From: Metopolophium dirhodum | Lineage: Eukaryota > Arthropoda > Insecta > Hemiptera > Aphididae | Length of the DNA: 64,000 bases | Reading direction: 5' to 3' | Assembly: GCF_019925205.1 (NCBI RefSeq) | Contig: NC_083566.1 | Span: 32,612,001-32,676,000, forward strand | Part shown: piece after piece, positions 29,001 through 43,194 of the stretch | Position numbering within the stretch: the stretch's first letter is position 1 | Layout of the letters: every line of letters begins with the position of its first letter | Position numbers and translations under genes: made by a program | Notes under the pieces: generated by a model | Database searches by the model: none | The model's input: only the letters and a program-made list of their open reading frames with translations | Told to the model about the DNA's origin: nothing

Positions 29001-29935
29001 AATCCTTTTAAATACCGTAACATCTGCCGTTAATACTACAATTTGTATAACCCAACTTAGTCAGCGTAGTGTTATAATTTTGAACTAATAATAATGAAAG
29101 TGTTTCTGTAGCGGTTTTATGGTCAAACAGATACATTATGGCGTATATAAAATTCCGCTAAAAGCTTTAGAGTGCGATTTTTGCTGTTTTATAAGCCAAT
29201 TCCCAACGAACCAGTGTTATTTTAAACGGTTATTGTGCCTCATAATGGTTTGTGTAATACTGAAAACTAAATTACTACAATTTGTATCTCATCATCTAGT
29301 AGCCTTTATTGTAACCAATTACAAAATTAAGTTTAGTATTTTTAGTATTATTGGGTCTATTTTCAAATTTTAAAAAAAAATCGTCGATAAAACTATATCT
29401 ACTAGAGAACGAATTTCAAACGAAACATTATAATATGACGTAATGTATTGCAAATTAATGTATAAATATACTTATTTTAGCTAATGGCTCAGTTTCCAGG
29501 CTCTAGACCAATAAAAATACTTATTTTTTTTTGTCGTTGTCAATTTTATACAGCCAAATCATGAGTTTCACGTTTCCCCAGAACACGAAAAATGTTATGC
29601 CCTTGTTTCCCATCAGAAGTCTCTATCAAACTAACAATTCACTTTTTGGTGTCGAGTCACAGGATTGATATAGATGTTATTAACCTAACGGCGATCCAAA
29701 TTCTGTTCTACACCATTATTCTCTAAAGCAAATGATCGATAATATTTTTTTTTATACTTCATTATTTTATATTATACTACGATTTAAAGATCCAAATTTC
29801 ATCGTAATACCATAGTTAAATGGTTTTTATTTGGTATACCCTTTGATATGTTTTAATAATGTATAACTGTGACATTCCAAACAGCACTTGGAATGTATAT
29901 CGTATAATACCAAATATCAAAGTACCATATCGTCC

Positions 29936-30263
29936 GCTTAAGTGGCAAAGGGCGTAACTCCATTTTTTTGGATTTCGGGATTATTGGTGATTAAAATTAA
30001 GAAAAAAAAGCGCATCGTATGATAAAATAGTAACTGAAATTGTATCATTTATCCTCCATGAAATCGATAATTAGAAATCATCGTATCTCCGATGTAATGA
30101 TTTTAAGACCCCAGAAAAAGTCGTATCTCATATTATCATTGTAATAAAGATGGAGATACACCCTTTGCAAACCCTTTGAAAATTATGGAATTATGCCGAT
30201 GAAATGTTTTTTCCTCTCCTGAAAAATTTGTAATTTTGGACATACGTCCTTTGCGACTTAGGC
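29936..30263. mobile_element. TIR element (about 330 bp)
   Basis: The left end reads GCTTAAGTGGCAAAGGGCGT and the right end is the complement of CCTAAGTCGCAAAGGACGTA. The inverted ends are about 28 bases long with several mismatches. No open frame lies inside. A flanking duplication is not evident. Confidence 0.65.
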
Positions 30264-30840
30264 CAATGATATACTACAATTACTACTATAATACCAAATA
30301 AAATATATTTTTTTAAAAATGTGATACATGACAAATAAAATTAATAGCATAGTTATATGACTTTTGGTTTTAGCTCAATTAAAAAATGTTAAATATACCT
30401 ATTTGTGTTTTAATAAAACACTATATGCATTTTTTTAAAAGGTTTAATTTAGAGTTTAGACAACTTTCAAAAAATGTTCTCATTGCATTATTTTATAACG
30501 ATAATATTGGTTGATATTCGTAAATTATTATATTTCAGTATTTGATACAATTATTGATACCTACCATCAATACCGGTATACCGGCATGATCATGACGTAT
30601 AACAGATACATCATTATTAAGATGCATTACAATATTAAAATAACGGTATTCCGTCACAATATATACCTTACCGATTCCGATATCGCAATACCGGTATCAA
30701 ATTTCAATACCATCAACCCTAAATGATAGTTCAGTGTATAAAATATAATTTTTTTCTCAACCGATTTCCTTCACAGTCACCTACAGGGTTCACCTAACGC
30801 GCGTCTCGCGGTATCAAGCCATAATTTAGATTACATTCTA

Positions 30841-31269
30841 TTATACAAACTTTTCCCGGATTTGTTTAGCCCCAATAGCTTTTGGTGAAACTTTCTTCGG
30901 GTAATGTTTTTCTTTGAAACGAATATCCCTTAATATTTCATTCGCTATAGTGCTGTAGGTTAATAATTTTGCGAAACCAATACAAGTATTTCTTTCTATC
31001 AAAAGTTGTCCTCATAAGGTATTCGGAGTCCGTGTAAGGAAACTTTGCGAAGACGAAGGTAAACCGTCTAGAAAAAGAGGGGGTTTAATGTATACGCCGA
31101 ATACTAACACCATATCGAATTCCGAACTAAAAACCGGACAAATGAACCCGAACTTATTAGCATCCAGATCCAGTGAAAAAGTTTTATGCTGCCAAGAAAA
31201 AAATGGCATTTTATTCCGACAAAACTTGAGATATTTATGTATATAGGTAATATGTATATATATATGCAT
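30841..31269 (-). pseudogene. Coding-like stretch with one in-frame stop, unrecognised
   Basis: On the minus strand one frame is open from about 31269 to a TAA at 30841-30843, except for a single TGA at about 31010-31012. The residues have a protein-like mix, for example LDLDANKFGFICPVF before the stop, and IGFAKLLTYSTIANEILRDI and YPKKVSPKAIGAKQIREKFV after it. The ATG at 31267 lies in a low-complexity Tyr/Ile/His stretch and is unlikely to be the true start. I do not recognise the family. It could be a decayed gene, a transposon fragment or an old viral insertion; nothing here decides. Confidence 0.5.
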
Positions 31270-31747
31270 TTTTTTTTACCAAAAGAAAGAATACAAAAAC
31301 TTCAAATACAGGCAGCCAAAGGCAATACCAAACGTTTTAACTTTTAATTTTCGTAACGTAAACTAACTTTTTTAACGATTATTATTCATTTTTTTGTCAC
31401 AAAATTCACATTAAATATAGTTTATATTTTATGTATTGTAACAAATGACAAAAAAACATTCTTTTACGTTTTAATCCTTTTTTACATATCGATTAAAATT
31501 ATTAGTATAAGATTGTATCCTACTATTTTATTAAAACTGTATTTTTAATTACATTTAGAGTTTAATGTATAAATGTAAACAATTGAATATCTAATATGTT
31601 AAACGATTAAGTTTTACTATTACTTTGCAACAAAATTCTCAAGAAATTTATATTTTTATCCAGAGCTAATTAAAAAAACTAAACTGCTTTCATAAGTTGA
31701 AACTTATCTGAAACTAGATAACGCAATTTTACGCTAATGACATAACA

Positions 31748-31855
31748 TTACACAGACCATGGCCAAAAACGTTCAGTAAGACGCGCGACAGCTGGGCTGT
31801 CAACGCTGCTTTCTTCTCCTTCGCTAGAACTCCACATTATAAACCTACACAAAGT
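31748..31855 (-). other. Possible short exon, weak
   Basis: On the minus strand TTTGTGTAG at about 31840-31848 could be an acceptor. It is followed by an ATG frame reading MWSSSEGEESSVDSPAVARL, then TERFWPWSV and a stop. The residue mix looks more protein-like than its surroundings. There is no partner exon and no family match. Confidence 0.25.
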
Positions 31856-32664
31856 TTTTTTAAGTCGTTTATATGTAACAAAAACATTGATATGAAAAGA
31901 GTAAAAAATGAAATAAAAATCGTGCATAGAACAATAATTTTCATGCATGGGTTTTTTTAAAACCAACATATAGCGTTTACACAGTCAAGTTGGTAAAAAA
32001 AACATATACAGAAAATAAAAAAATAATAAAAACTTAAAAATAATATAGATCTATTATTTTTTTGTTAAAAAAAATCTGCTTTTATAAAACAGAAGTCTTG
32101 CGTGATTAATGTATATAAAACAAGGTTCTACCGTGCCCTTCATAATAGCATTGGTGTCAGCCTTTGCCCACCTGACGTAATTACACTTGAATTCCAGAGG
32201 GGGGGAACACGTAAATCCCTTTGCAAAAGTATAGAAAAAAAAGCGTTCAACATAGTTTGGTATATGTAACGCAAATATAAGGGGTCCTTTTATACTTTGG
32301 CTACAAAATCTGGGATTATCGTTACAGGCTAATTAAACAAAACAATAAATCCTAAAAACATTTAATCATCGTGTAACTAACATGCTATTTTCAATGAATA
32401 GTGCAAGTGTTTAATTATGAAATTTAAACTAAATCCTGTTATGATTTGCATGTCAAAAAACGCGTTGTTGAACAATTAGATTGAATACAAATATAGAAGA
32501 AAAATTAAATATCTTTAACATAATAAATATTTTATATGAAGCGGGTTTTACATATACATACTTGCTAAATTAAAAAAAACGAGAGGAATACAATAATGCA
32601 GAAACCTAAAGAGCGTTTATCATTCATAACGCTTCACTCAACTTGATAGTTTATACTGTGTGCC

Positions 32665-32689
32665 TATTATTATTATTATTATTATTATT
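32665..32689 (+). repeat. (TTA)n microsatellite
   Basis: Eight units of a TTA/ATT trinucleotide repeat. Confidence 0.9.
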
Positions 32690-34390
32690 TTACATTTCAA
32701 AGCAATGATAAATCGTTAAATTTAAAAAAATGATTCTGAGTCAGTATAGCTAATACATTCTATATATTATAATGTTATATCGATCTTAAAAAACTAATAA
32801 CTATTCATTAGGTAGTTAAATATGTATAAAAAAGGCTTTGAAGTTTCACATATCAAACAGTCATCATAATATCACATGTAAAACTAATGTGTCTTAACAA
32901 AATCAAATATTACGCCAATATGACTTTACGCCACCACTGTCCAGCGCTAAACATTGTATTCGTTATACATACTATGAGTCTGGCGCATAAATAGATGCAA
33001 ACAAAATTTTACATTTTTGATTCATGATATGAATAAGATTTTTTTAATAAAGTAATTTTTTATATATAACGCATTAATGCCTGATCAAAATACAATCGTT
33101 GAATATTAATGACTCGGATTTTTAGGTTAGATTAAGTCTCTGAATTACAATTACAGCAAACTAACCAAAATCGACTGTATCAAAAAAGAATGTGTTCTGT
33201 ACCTAAATTTCATGAATCTTGTAGCTAATGTCGCTTTATCCAAAAAAATTATTACATACGCATTACGCATATCAAATATTTATTTATTTATTTATTTAAA
33301 ATTCAACGGGACTAGCCCTTTTACAAAATTTAAAGTGGTATAAATATAATCATTCTGAAACAAATGTAGGTAGGTATTACTTGATTCCCTCAGATTCTAA
33401 AATACAATAATTAAGTTTTATTATGATACATAGATAAAAGTGTTTTTTTTAATATAGGTAATATTTGGGATAGTAATAGTACAATACAAAGATAGTTTTA
33501 CAAAAGCACAATTTGTTATCGTCCAACATTTTATGACTCGAAACACGGTATATGGGTTCATTGTAATATGATGACCTTAAGTTAGGTTGCATTGGATTTT
33601 GTTTTGTTTCGCAAATAATATCTAAAATTTAATTTGGTAACGAAATTAGCGAAGTTTTTATTTTTTAAACATTATTTCCACAAGAATGAATTTCAGAACA
33701 AAAAGACTAAAGGGTTAAATAAGCCTTATCTGTTCTTCGTTTGAACGTGTATAGAGCCAACAATTTTGCTATATATATATATGTGTGTGTATATACATAT
33801 ATATTACCTCATGTTATCACTAACTACTTTTTCCATTTTATATTGTATTTTTTAACTTGGAAAGAACAAAGCAGTAATTTAATTTTTTTTTATTAGTCTG
33901 TTGTGTAAAAGAGCAAATAATTCAATTTATCATAAAGTCCCTGTAATTAATATTACTACTCAGATTAAAAAAGCTATTGGTCCAAAATGCTGTACTTTTT
34001 ACTACCTACAAAAAAATAGGATTCTTTAAATTTAATACAACTTGACTATATAGGTACTGGTAATAGTAATCAAAGTTTGAATATAGGTAATACAGTTATA
34101 TAACTACTTAAATGATTAACACAAAGATTAATATGTTTTTTAATTACTAAGAAATTTTAAAAACATTCATGTTGACAAACTTAGCTAAATCACATGATTG
34201 AAAACACATTTTAACATATTTTTTATTTAAATTGATATCCTGAAGATTACTGAAAGAAATAGTTTTTTAATTTTTTCGTTATTTACTTTCTATATTTCAT
34301 CTTAAAAATGATATGACTATAGCCAACTACCCAAGTAATTAAAAAATGCTTTTACTAGGTCAATTTACAACGACATACCGACATCGTTCT

Positions 34391-35350
34391 AGATTCTGAC
34401 AGCAGCGATGAACATATTTATTTTACATGTGTTTTTTTTTGTGCCTGTTATCACTTTTTTGGCAGTAAAAATCCTCGATTTTCTACTATTAACATTTTTT
34501 CTGGAAGAAAAGTGAATCTAATTGGTACTGTGAGGGATAAGAAATAAAAATTTCTAGTATAGTTTTCAAGTCACGTGAAAACCAAAAAAAAAAATTAAGG
34601 ATAAACAGGGAATTTTACGAAAAACTATTTTCAACAAAATCGATTTAGTTTTAATTTGTAACTCAAAAACTAATAACCATAGATACTTTAAATTTCCACC
34701 AAATGTTTATATGACAATATTCCATACCTATCATACGTACATGATGAAATCTTCAAAACATTTTGACTCTTTACAAACTTTTTATAAACATCTTTATTTT
34801 TATAAGTATTAAGTTAAAATGTTAACCCAAAACATCAAAATACTGAAAATATACGAATTATTTTATAGTTTAAAATGTATAGAATGTTTAATTTTAGATT
34901 CTGAACGGAGCAAGGAAGCTAGTGGTTTTAAAATGGTGTTTATTTTATTTTATTTTTTTTTTTTTTATCCTGTACCTATACAACATTTTTACCAGAAGGA
35001 GTGCTTCGATTTCAACATCAGTATCTTATCTTTTAGCAAATTGGATCAAAATGGTACTTTAGAGAGATCATTTTTCGATTTTCTCAATTGTTATTTAATG
35101 CCACGGGAAAAACCACCAACAAATGACAAAAAAACCGCTAAAAATGGGATTTTAATTTTGAACACTTTGTTTATCACCATAGAAACAAATAAAAAATTAT
35201 AATATTAATTCAACTTACAGGATATAATAAATAATAACAATATAAAATATCAAGACTGACAGGCTGTCTTCGCTTTGAATTGTTTTTCATATAGGTACAC
35301 TGATTTTATATCATTGAATTTAAATTTAACACATCCATTACAGTGACCCA
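34391..35350 (-). repeat. Diverged member of the same repeat family
   Basis: The first 400 bases match the minus-strand copy at 2461-3324 (for example GTGAATCTA.TTGGTACT and AAAATCGATTT), and the end near 35338 keeps ATTACAGTGACCCAC. The middle (about 34880-35210) differs and begins with TTAGATTCTGAACGGAGC, so another related element may be inserted. The 127-codon frame at 34819-35202 runs across this and is not supported as a gene. Confidence 0.65.
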
Positions 35351-38083
35351 CATAACATCTTACCATTTTAAATATTAAAATACAATTTTTCTTTTTACAT
35401 ACTCTATTATTCTTATGCAAAATTTTTAATTAATCTGTAATTTGTATTTTGAAACGCCAATAACCCCGGTAGTTGAGGCGTATTTATAAATAAAAAAAAA
35501 AAAAATCATGTATTATTGGATAGGTACCTTTTTTAATGAACAACATTTAGTATATTTACAAACTGTATTTACAAATTATACAATTGTTAAATTTGATAAG
35601 TTTTATATACTTATATTCAAATATACCGCCGACGTCAAAGAATACGAATTTATGGAACTAAATAAACCACTATGTAATTCAACACTACAAACTGAAAACT
35701 ATTCTCTCATACCTACCTATTAAGTTTTTATTAAACACGATGATCTAAGGTGACTTCTGACGTCCGTCCTAAATCCTAATCAACTAGGAATGATAAAAGT
35801 ATGAAAACAACTATATTTCGGATATTTTTATCCGATTATTCAGTAACGTATTTCATATAAAAATCTCATAGTTGCATACCCTCTCAATGCCAAATAAAAC
35901 TGAGGCACATTTAAAAAATGAAAAAAAGTATAACGCATATTGTTCAACCAGAAACAACTAATACCAAATCAAAACACATAGTTCCTAATTAAGTAATTGA
36001 ACACTAATGTCTAATACCATCCAAGACAATGACCCCCAATAGAAATTGATCTTACAACAGTTAAGCCAAAATATTTATTACAGAAACATCACTCTTTACT
36101 CATTCATTGCAAGCACACATCAGTTTTTAATTCTACCAAGACACCTGAAACTCCAAACCTAGAAAATCCCAAAAGAAAATTACGTCAAAATGGTTAAATA
36201 TTTTTTTAGAAAACGTATATACATGCATATTTAGAATCAACAATGCATATATTCAATGGTGAAAAAGACCTAACCTAAGAAATTAATTTTATCACCTTCA
36301 AGGCTTCGAACACATATTCGAAAATAATCAAGAATATTTCGACCCGTTCTCGATTTATTCAGATTGTAACATATCCAACAAATAACTTTTAGATATAATT
36401 ACAAAAACTAAACCATGTATTTAAAACAAGAACAACAATTAAAGTTAAATGATCTTCATCACAAAAAATGTAATGGCAAAACCCTAAGACTCTAACAAAT
36501 CTGAAGCATAAACGACATTAAAACAGTAAAAGATACCTTTATCCTGTAAACACATTGCCACGAAATGTGACACATACCATATAATATATACCATGAAGTA
36601 AAATATCTGAGGAAATAAACCCTCAGGCCACAACTTCTAATAGCCAATATATTCTTCTCTCCAAGAATCAGAATAACGGACAGATTAATTTAATGTAAAG
36701 CTCTTTAGGTATTGTAAATTTATCATTGCTATTTAATTTGTATATACGGTATACCTACCTAATATACCTTACCTAACACATGTGTTTCACTTAAAAAATA
36801 AAAACAAATGTCATTATAACAATTTATTATGGAAATTCTCAATGACCACAATTCTAAGAACTATTCTAATAAAAGAAATATAAATAATAAATACATGTAT
36901 TTATATTTAGAAAATTCAATTATTGAGCTATAACTTATAAATATTTTAATTTTTACATCATAAACCATAATTCAATAATATCTAAATATAGTTTTTATAT
37001 CACTAAACGTTAGTCTTTACCTGTACTGAATATAATCATAGAAATATTTCCATTAAACTTACTAACTTTTTTTATTTTATTAATAATTTAGTTAATACAA
37101 ATATTGATAGCATAATGATTCTTAATTTAGAGTAGGTACACAATGTTATAATACTTATATGCTGTATGGGTATTGACTATTGAGTAACCAATTAAGTAAA
37201 ATTATAATATACCTACGCATTACGCAGACTTAATTCCACTATGTCATTAAAATATGTTGTCATCATGATTTAGAAACAACGTACCCACACAAAGTCACAA
37301 GTCAGTAGTCACAATACAAAAACAACATAAGCTTGAATTTATTTTACACTAAAAGGCATGGATTATATTTATTTTTGTTTATAGTACCTACTACCTACAT
37401 TAAAGTAATATTTATTAATTAAAAAGTTACCAATTAAATTAGGTAACATATTAACACTCTTATTTATACTGTACCTACTTAAATAATATTAAAATCAAAC
37501 TGTTAGTTTCAATCAATAATTAATAGCAATAGAGTATTAAGATCTAAGAACTTAATTTTAATTTTTAATTAGTTATAGGCAGTAAAATAAAAAGTTTATT
37601 TCAATCATCAATTTAAGATATTTTTATTCGTGATAAAAATATATAAATTTAAATAAATATATTTACTAGCGTACTACTATAGCTAATAATAGCTATAAGC
37701 AAAGCATTCCTAATAAGTAATAAATAATGATTAAAATGAAATGATTAATAACCTATCAAGCTAAATAAAAATAAAAATATTTTTTTAAAATATAAAAATT
37801 TGTATGTTGGGCTATAACTAAGTAAGGCCAAGATTTCAATAAAAAATGCATTATTTTTTGGATGGTCTGGGACAATGCATTCCAAGTACATAATTCGTTT
37901 CGTGTTTTGGATACTTCAAAGGTGAAACATTTATTTTGAATTTTTTAGCATTTTTAAGTCATTCATTTAATTATGGTGCAAATTAATACATTGGACGAGA
38001 TTTTAGTGTAAATTAAGAAATTCAAAACATTAGGTAGGTATATCAAGAAGCATTGTTTTCATGATAATATTTGCATAACAGTT

Positions 38084-38319
38084 CAGTGGCGTCATTTCAG
38101 TTTTCAATAGAGGGGGGGCAAAGGTTTAGACCGGCCCGAATGGGTAAAAAAAACCGCAAAAATATTAGTAGTTTATTAAGATATCTTCTTTTTTTTATTT
38201 TTGAAAATCTATTAACTGCATTATCTATAAATCAATTTTACCTGATTCATTATAAGTATTTAAGTATATATATATACATATATATATATACATATATATA
38301 TATACATATATATATATAC

Positions 38320-38352
<33 letters not shown>

Positions 38353-39155
38353 TTATTTAAGTATATGATATATTTACAAATTAATATTATCTTAAATTAT
38401 AATATATTTTTTTTTTATTGCTTGCTTACCGGCTCAAGTTTTGTCTGTTTATTAACATGTTAGAAATTATTTTCCATGCTTTTCGAGCAGTTTGCGGTAA
38501 TTTTATATTTTTAATCGCACCACCTAACCACCCATCTATTTTTTTTAGATCATATTTTGCCCCAAATTAAAAGATTAATGTAAACATGCGTCACGAAAAA
38601 AATTAATTTTAATTTAGGTACTCAACTAAATTAACACAATACGCAGAATAGTTGAATCATACACGACTGTCGCAAGTTATGAAGTCCGTGATCAATGATA
38701 AATAATAAGAGCGTCAATGGGTTGTTGTTTTTAGAATTTGTAATCATTTTAGATTTTAGAAATTAAACTATACGAGATTATGATACTAACTGTTCATTTT
38801 CCTTCACCAAACACACTCACACAAACAAACATACATAAATACATACCCATACATACAATGTGTACGTCCCCGCATACGTCTAAATATATTCCAACAATCA
38901 ATTAGTAAAAATGTATCATTGTGACAATAATTTCTTAGTACATACTATAATATTTTCTGAAAATATTATAAAATACCCACTACCCAGACAGCAAATGTTT
39001 GCATATTATTATAACATTATTATAGGCACGTTTTTGCGCTAATAAAATATAATAATGGTAAAACGGCAACAACTGGACACCGGCCCATAGGGCTGCTTTT
39101 AAAATCAGACAGGGGCAAATGCCCACCTTGCCCCCCCCCCCAAATGACGCCACTG
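38084..39155. mobile_element. Complete hAT-like nonautonomous element
   Basis: The ends are inverted repeats beginning CAGTGGCGTCATTT, and an 8-base duplication, TAACAGTT, flanks the element at 38076-38083 and 39156-39163. Eight-base duplications and CAGNGGC-type ends are hAT features. A G-rich stretch follows the left end and its C-rich partner precedes the right end, so the inverted repeat extends inward imperfectly. No transposase frame is found; the 130-codon frame at 38071-38463 is mostly a TA/TAC microsatellite. Confidence 0.92.
38265..38351. repeat. TA/CA microsatellite inside the hAT-like element
   Basis: About 87 bases of TATATATATAC-type repeats with a roughly 16-base higher-order period. 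It accounts for the Ile/Tyr-rich frame here. Confidence 0.9.
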
Positions 39156-40888
39156 TAACAGTTTTTAGGCATTTTCATCCGTATAAAATGTCAATCGCTC
39201 TATTTAAGAAAGCGTTGACGTCTTTATCAATCTCCAGAGATTATTGAATGCGATGTCTTACGGGACTCAAACAAATAACAACTAATTAGTCAGTTTAGGA
39301 TAGGTACATCGCGATCGCATTTATTTCCAGTATACCTATCTACTGTTTATTTAATGAGCGTACCCAAGTTTGGTACCTATTTGGTTTTTATATTATTGTA
39401 ACTTGTTAGTTTAGTTGAGATAAAGTGTTAAAAAGGTCGAAAGTTACACCATCGTTTTCCTATCAGTAGCATAGTATCTTTCATATTAATCATTTTTTTT
39501 TAAGAGCATTATTGCGTAGAGAAGGCATTTTTCAGGGCATAATTTTTTTCGGGCCCTGGTTATAAGTTAAAAATCTAGAATATATATCAACAAAAAATAA
39601 TATAACAAACTAAACAGCATTAAAATAGTACTATATTTATATAATAATTATTTATATTTTACATACTGCATAAACTCTGATTTATATGATTACCATGATT
39701 TTTAAATAATATTTGTAATTCAATTTTTTAAATTGTTACAACGAAATGTAAGCAATCAAAAATTGAGCACATTTTGTGAAGTTGAATTGTGTAAACAATT
39801 ATTTTTCAAACTAATCATATACAATTAATAATTTTAAATAACAGATTCAAATTTAATTTCAATTACTTTTATAAGTATAAAGTATACTAGTAAGCAATCG
39901 GAGATCGCCCATATTTGAAGAAATCGAATTCTACAGGTACACAATTATTTTTCAAACATAATATCATTTATCATTAATTTAAAATGTAATGACACCCGTC
40001 CACGAGACATTAAAATCCCTCACATTTTTATACTTAAAGTTATTAACAAGTTTTGAAACAAATAATTTTAATATTATATTTGTAAACACATATTCAAGTT
40101 TTATCAAACTTATATAAATATATGCAAGTGTACCCATATAATTTCAGTGTCAACGATTTTAATTTAACTCTAAACTTTATATCATTTATAATGTAAAAAA
40201 AATGTTTTACCTATAAATACTTAACATACTAAAATACAGTAATTTAATATTTAAATTTAATTTAATAAATTGTAGTCATTTAGATTTTATGAACTTTGAA
40301 TTAATTTTGAGTTTAAGAAAATATTTATTATTTTGGACATATCAAACTGTTTAATGATGACACTTGTAAATTTATACAAAACTTTTAAATGTATAAAATA
40401 TAATATATTTGAAAAACAATTTAAACATATTAGGTACCCGACTCCAACGATGGAATAAAAAAATAAATATTCATCTAGCTGATAATGAGATGCAAGTTGT
40501 TACCGTCCGCCATTGTGAAAACTGTATTGAAGTAAAAGTGAAAATTTCATTTATTGTTTTATCAACTATCGACATAAATACATTTCAATATTTTAAATCA
40601 TTTCGGTTTTTTTAAACCTTGAATATTTATCGAAATATCCAGTGACATAATACAATATTGTCGTTATTAAGAGGTACCTCTACCTGCCTACGTAAGAAAG
40701 TTTCTGGGGACTGTTATATTATAATATTTTATTTTACACGGTTTACGCGTCGTAAATTGTTTTATTCATTATTTTTTTATGGACCTTCGCTACGTTTTTT
40801 GCATGTTCTAACTCTTAGATTCCGAAACCACCCAATGGATGATTTACTTGCTGCAACAGCAGAAGCTAACGTATATAGTACCCGTGTA

Positions 40889-41130
40889 CAGTGTCGGACT
40901 GGGCGCACCTACGTTTCTTTTTTTGTTTCATGGTCATGTAAATTGTATTAGATTGGCGTGTTCCTGGTCTATAATATAGGGAGAAGGGACTCCGCGATGT
41001 ATTCATCGAAATATTTAACCGTGCGTAATTTTTAGGCGCAATTTTTCTTTACAGGGCACAAGACCGTTCGTTATGGGGCCCCTTAAAAAAAAACTGATCC
41101 ATGGGCCTTTGGTGTGCCGGGCCGACACTG
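40889..41130. mobile_element. hAT-like MITE next to a CpG-rich block
   Basis: The left end is CAGTGTCGGACTGGGC and the right end is the complement of CAGTGTCGGCCCGGC, so the ends are inverted repeats of about 15 bases with one or two mismatches. The flanking 8-mers do not match, so a duplication is missing or decayed. The open frame starting at 41073 begins inside this element and is not a gene. Confidence 0.65.
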
Positions 41131-41960
41131 CACGGGCGCGCATTCAGCTCTTGTACGGTTTTCTCATACCTTCAGACGCCAGTTCAGGTGATGCTCCCAT
41201 GGTGGACAGTATCCAAACGACCAGGAGAACCCGGAGGTCCGCCTCCATGACGGCGAGGGGCAGGTGGCGACGATCGTTGCACTCGCCGAGTGCGAAAACC
41301 GAAAACCGTCTAAGGTACAGGAGAAACACGGTAAAACGCGGCGGAAATTCCTATTGCGATTTTCAGTTTTCAAAATCAACTTCGTGGCGCACGGCGGAGA
41401 AATGGCGCGAAACGGTAGAGGAGGAGACAGCGACCATCGCACTAATTTAATTATTCATTTGTTTAATGTCATCATTACGGCGGCAACGGCGACGACGACG
41501 ACGGCCGCGTCGGTGACCGGTCGGACGTGGGTGGACGACACATGGTCTCACGGGGAGAGCGGCGACGGCGGATACGAGCGCGACGACGACGACGACGAAG
41601 ACGATGACGGCGAACGATGATGCGGACGACGTGCGGCGGCGACGGGCCCGACGGGACGGCGTTTGGCGGCAGACTGCGGTCGTGTGCGAACGTGAGCGGC
41701 GCGTTTGTCGTCGGCACTCGACCGACGTGCCGGACGCACGCGCCCCCGGGGGGGAAGGGGTGCTTTTCCCTCGGCTGTAGTGGCGGGCGGTGGTGACGGC
41801 GGCGACGTTGTTCTTCGGCGGGTCTCATACGCGCAGCGCAGCCAAACGATTTAACGCGCAACACATTATAATAATATACAATATTTTTACAAATACGTCG
41901 CGCTTGGAAGAATCAGAGGTTAAAGTGGATGTGGGCGGACGCCGGGGGACTCAAAAGCGG
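41131..41960. other. CpG-rich block, no gene recognised
   Basis: GC and CpG content are far above the rest of the window. Open frames occur on both strands but encode Arg/Pro- or Asp-rich low-complexity sequence, including a GAC-type triplet run at about 41580-41606. They look like GC-rich artefacts. A noncoding first exon or promoter is possible; GTAAGC at about 41992 is a donor-like site on the plus strand. No downstream exon is recognised. Confidence 0.5.
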
Positions 41961-43194
41961 CCCCATTAACTAATTATTCAAACGGTACACGGTAAGCTGG
42001 TACGCTGAGGCATTGATGCTTAAGCAAAGTAATTTCTCTCCCGTTAAAAGTAATTTCACCTAGGTATTTGTTTTCAAAAATTTATCATTTTATATTTTTT
42101 TTTTTAGTTGAATAAAAAAATATTGATAAAAATGATTGGTCGATGAGCCTCTCAAATTCGCAACTCGCGTACAACGTCCCGCATTCCCGGTCGTAAGCAT
42201 TTATCATAAACCAGTGGCGTATTCAGGTAGGGAGGGTGGAGGTTAGGGGTTGTAACAGTTAATATTTCGAGAAAAAATGTTTTGGTTCAACAAATTAATG
42301 AATTGTTAAACGGGAAAACATTGCATGGAACGCTTAAAATAAAATATGAATCACAGTACCCTTTGCCATTTTGTGCCACTTTTATGCCAGGTCCCAGTAA
42401 AATATCATTATATGGTTGTTGTGTATTCTGTCAATTTAAAAATAATAATACCTAAACAAAATGCTCAAAATAATTTAACTTTTGAGAGGTGCGTCCTTCG
42501 CACCTGCTTTATAAGGGATTTAATGTAGGCAATTTAAAGAATTTCTTAGAAATTCGAAGTTAATTGGAACTAAGCCATAAAATGATGCGAGGAACTTAGA
42601 CTGTGTTATACTTTTATTTTCTCTATACCTGGACTATAATATAAGTAATAAGAATGTACGATTCCGAAAAAAAAGTTATTGAAGATTTAAAGACATAACG
42701 ATAACGTATTTTTAAACAATTTATAAGCTCGTTTCTCAGTACTATGTACCAATTACTTTACAATGTAAATAAATATTATATTGCACGCCGCACAGTAAAA
42801 TTCCTCCTCATTTTATGATTAGAATTTTATTTCTTAACTAGAATTATATTACATAATATTATAGCTCCAGTTGTTCATGGATAACGATTAAGCAAAACAA
42901 TGTTTAACAGTAATATAATATAATATACTACCTAGTACCTATATACTAAACGGAATTTTCGACCAAATACTTTTCCCACTAAACATGGCTCTGACGTTCT
43001 GAGAATTACAGTTCATGGAAAATACATTTCTGACATATAATATATTTTCTAAGAAAATATGTATCCGTTAAAATATTTTCCAGACAAATACGATTCTTAG
43101 CATATATTTTCAAAATTTATACGAGCCTCCCGTGAATGTTATCTACAAAATAATAATATAATGGGAAATAAAAGATAATATTAAATACCTAAAG

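Larger units (their letters stand above)
21238..29935. other. Gene-poor region
   Basis: Mostly AT-rich. Three stretches are less AT-rich: 22990-23200, 23990-24350 (with an open frame at 24165-24359) and 25840-26350. They read as neither a known protein nor a known transposon to me. Apart from the (TC)n run and the solo hAT-like end at 25003, nothing is called. Confidence 0.5.
31970..37980. other. AT-rich region apart from one repeat copy
   Basis: Outside the diverged repeat at 34391-35350 I see no exon, RNA gene or complete transposon. A TATATG/GT microsatellite lies at about 33772-33802. Confidence 0.5.

Noticed and set aside
38071..38463. 130-codon frame
   Set aside because: Most of it is a TA/TAC microsatellite inside a hAT-like element.
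41073..41864. Overlapping open frames on both strands in the GC-rich block
   Set aside because: Low-stop GC-rich sequence with Arg/Pro and Asp runs; the plus frame begins inside a transposon end. No splice partner is visible.
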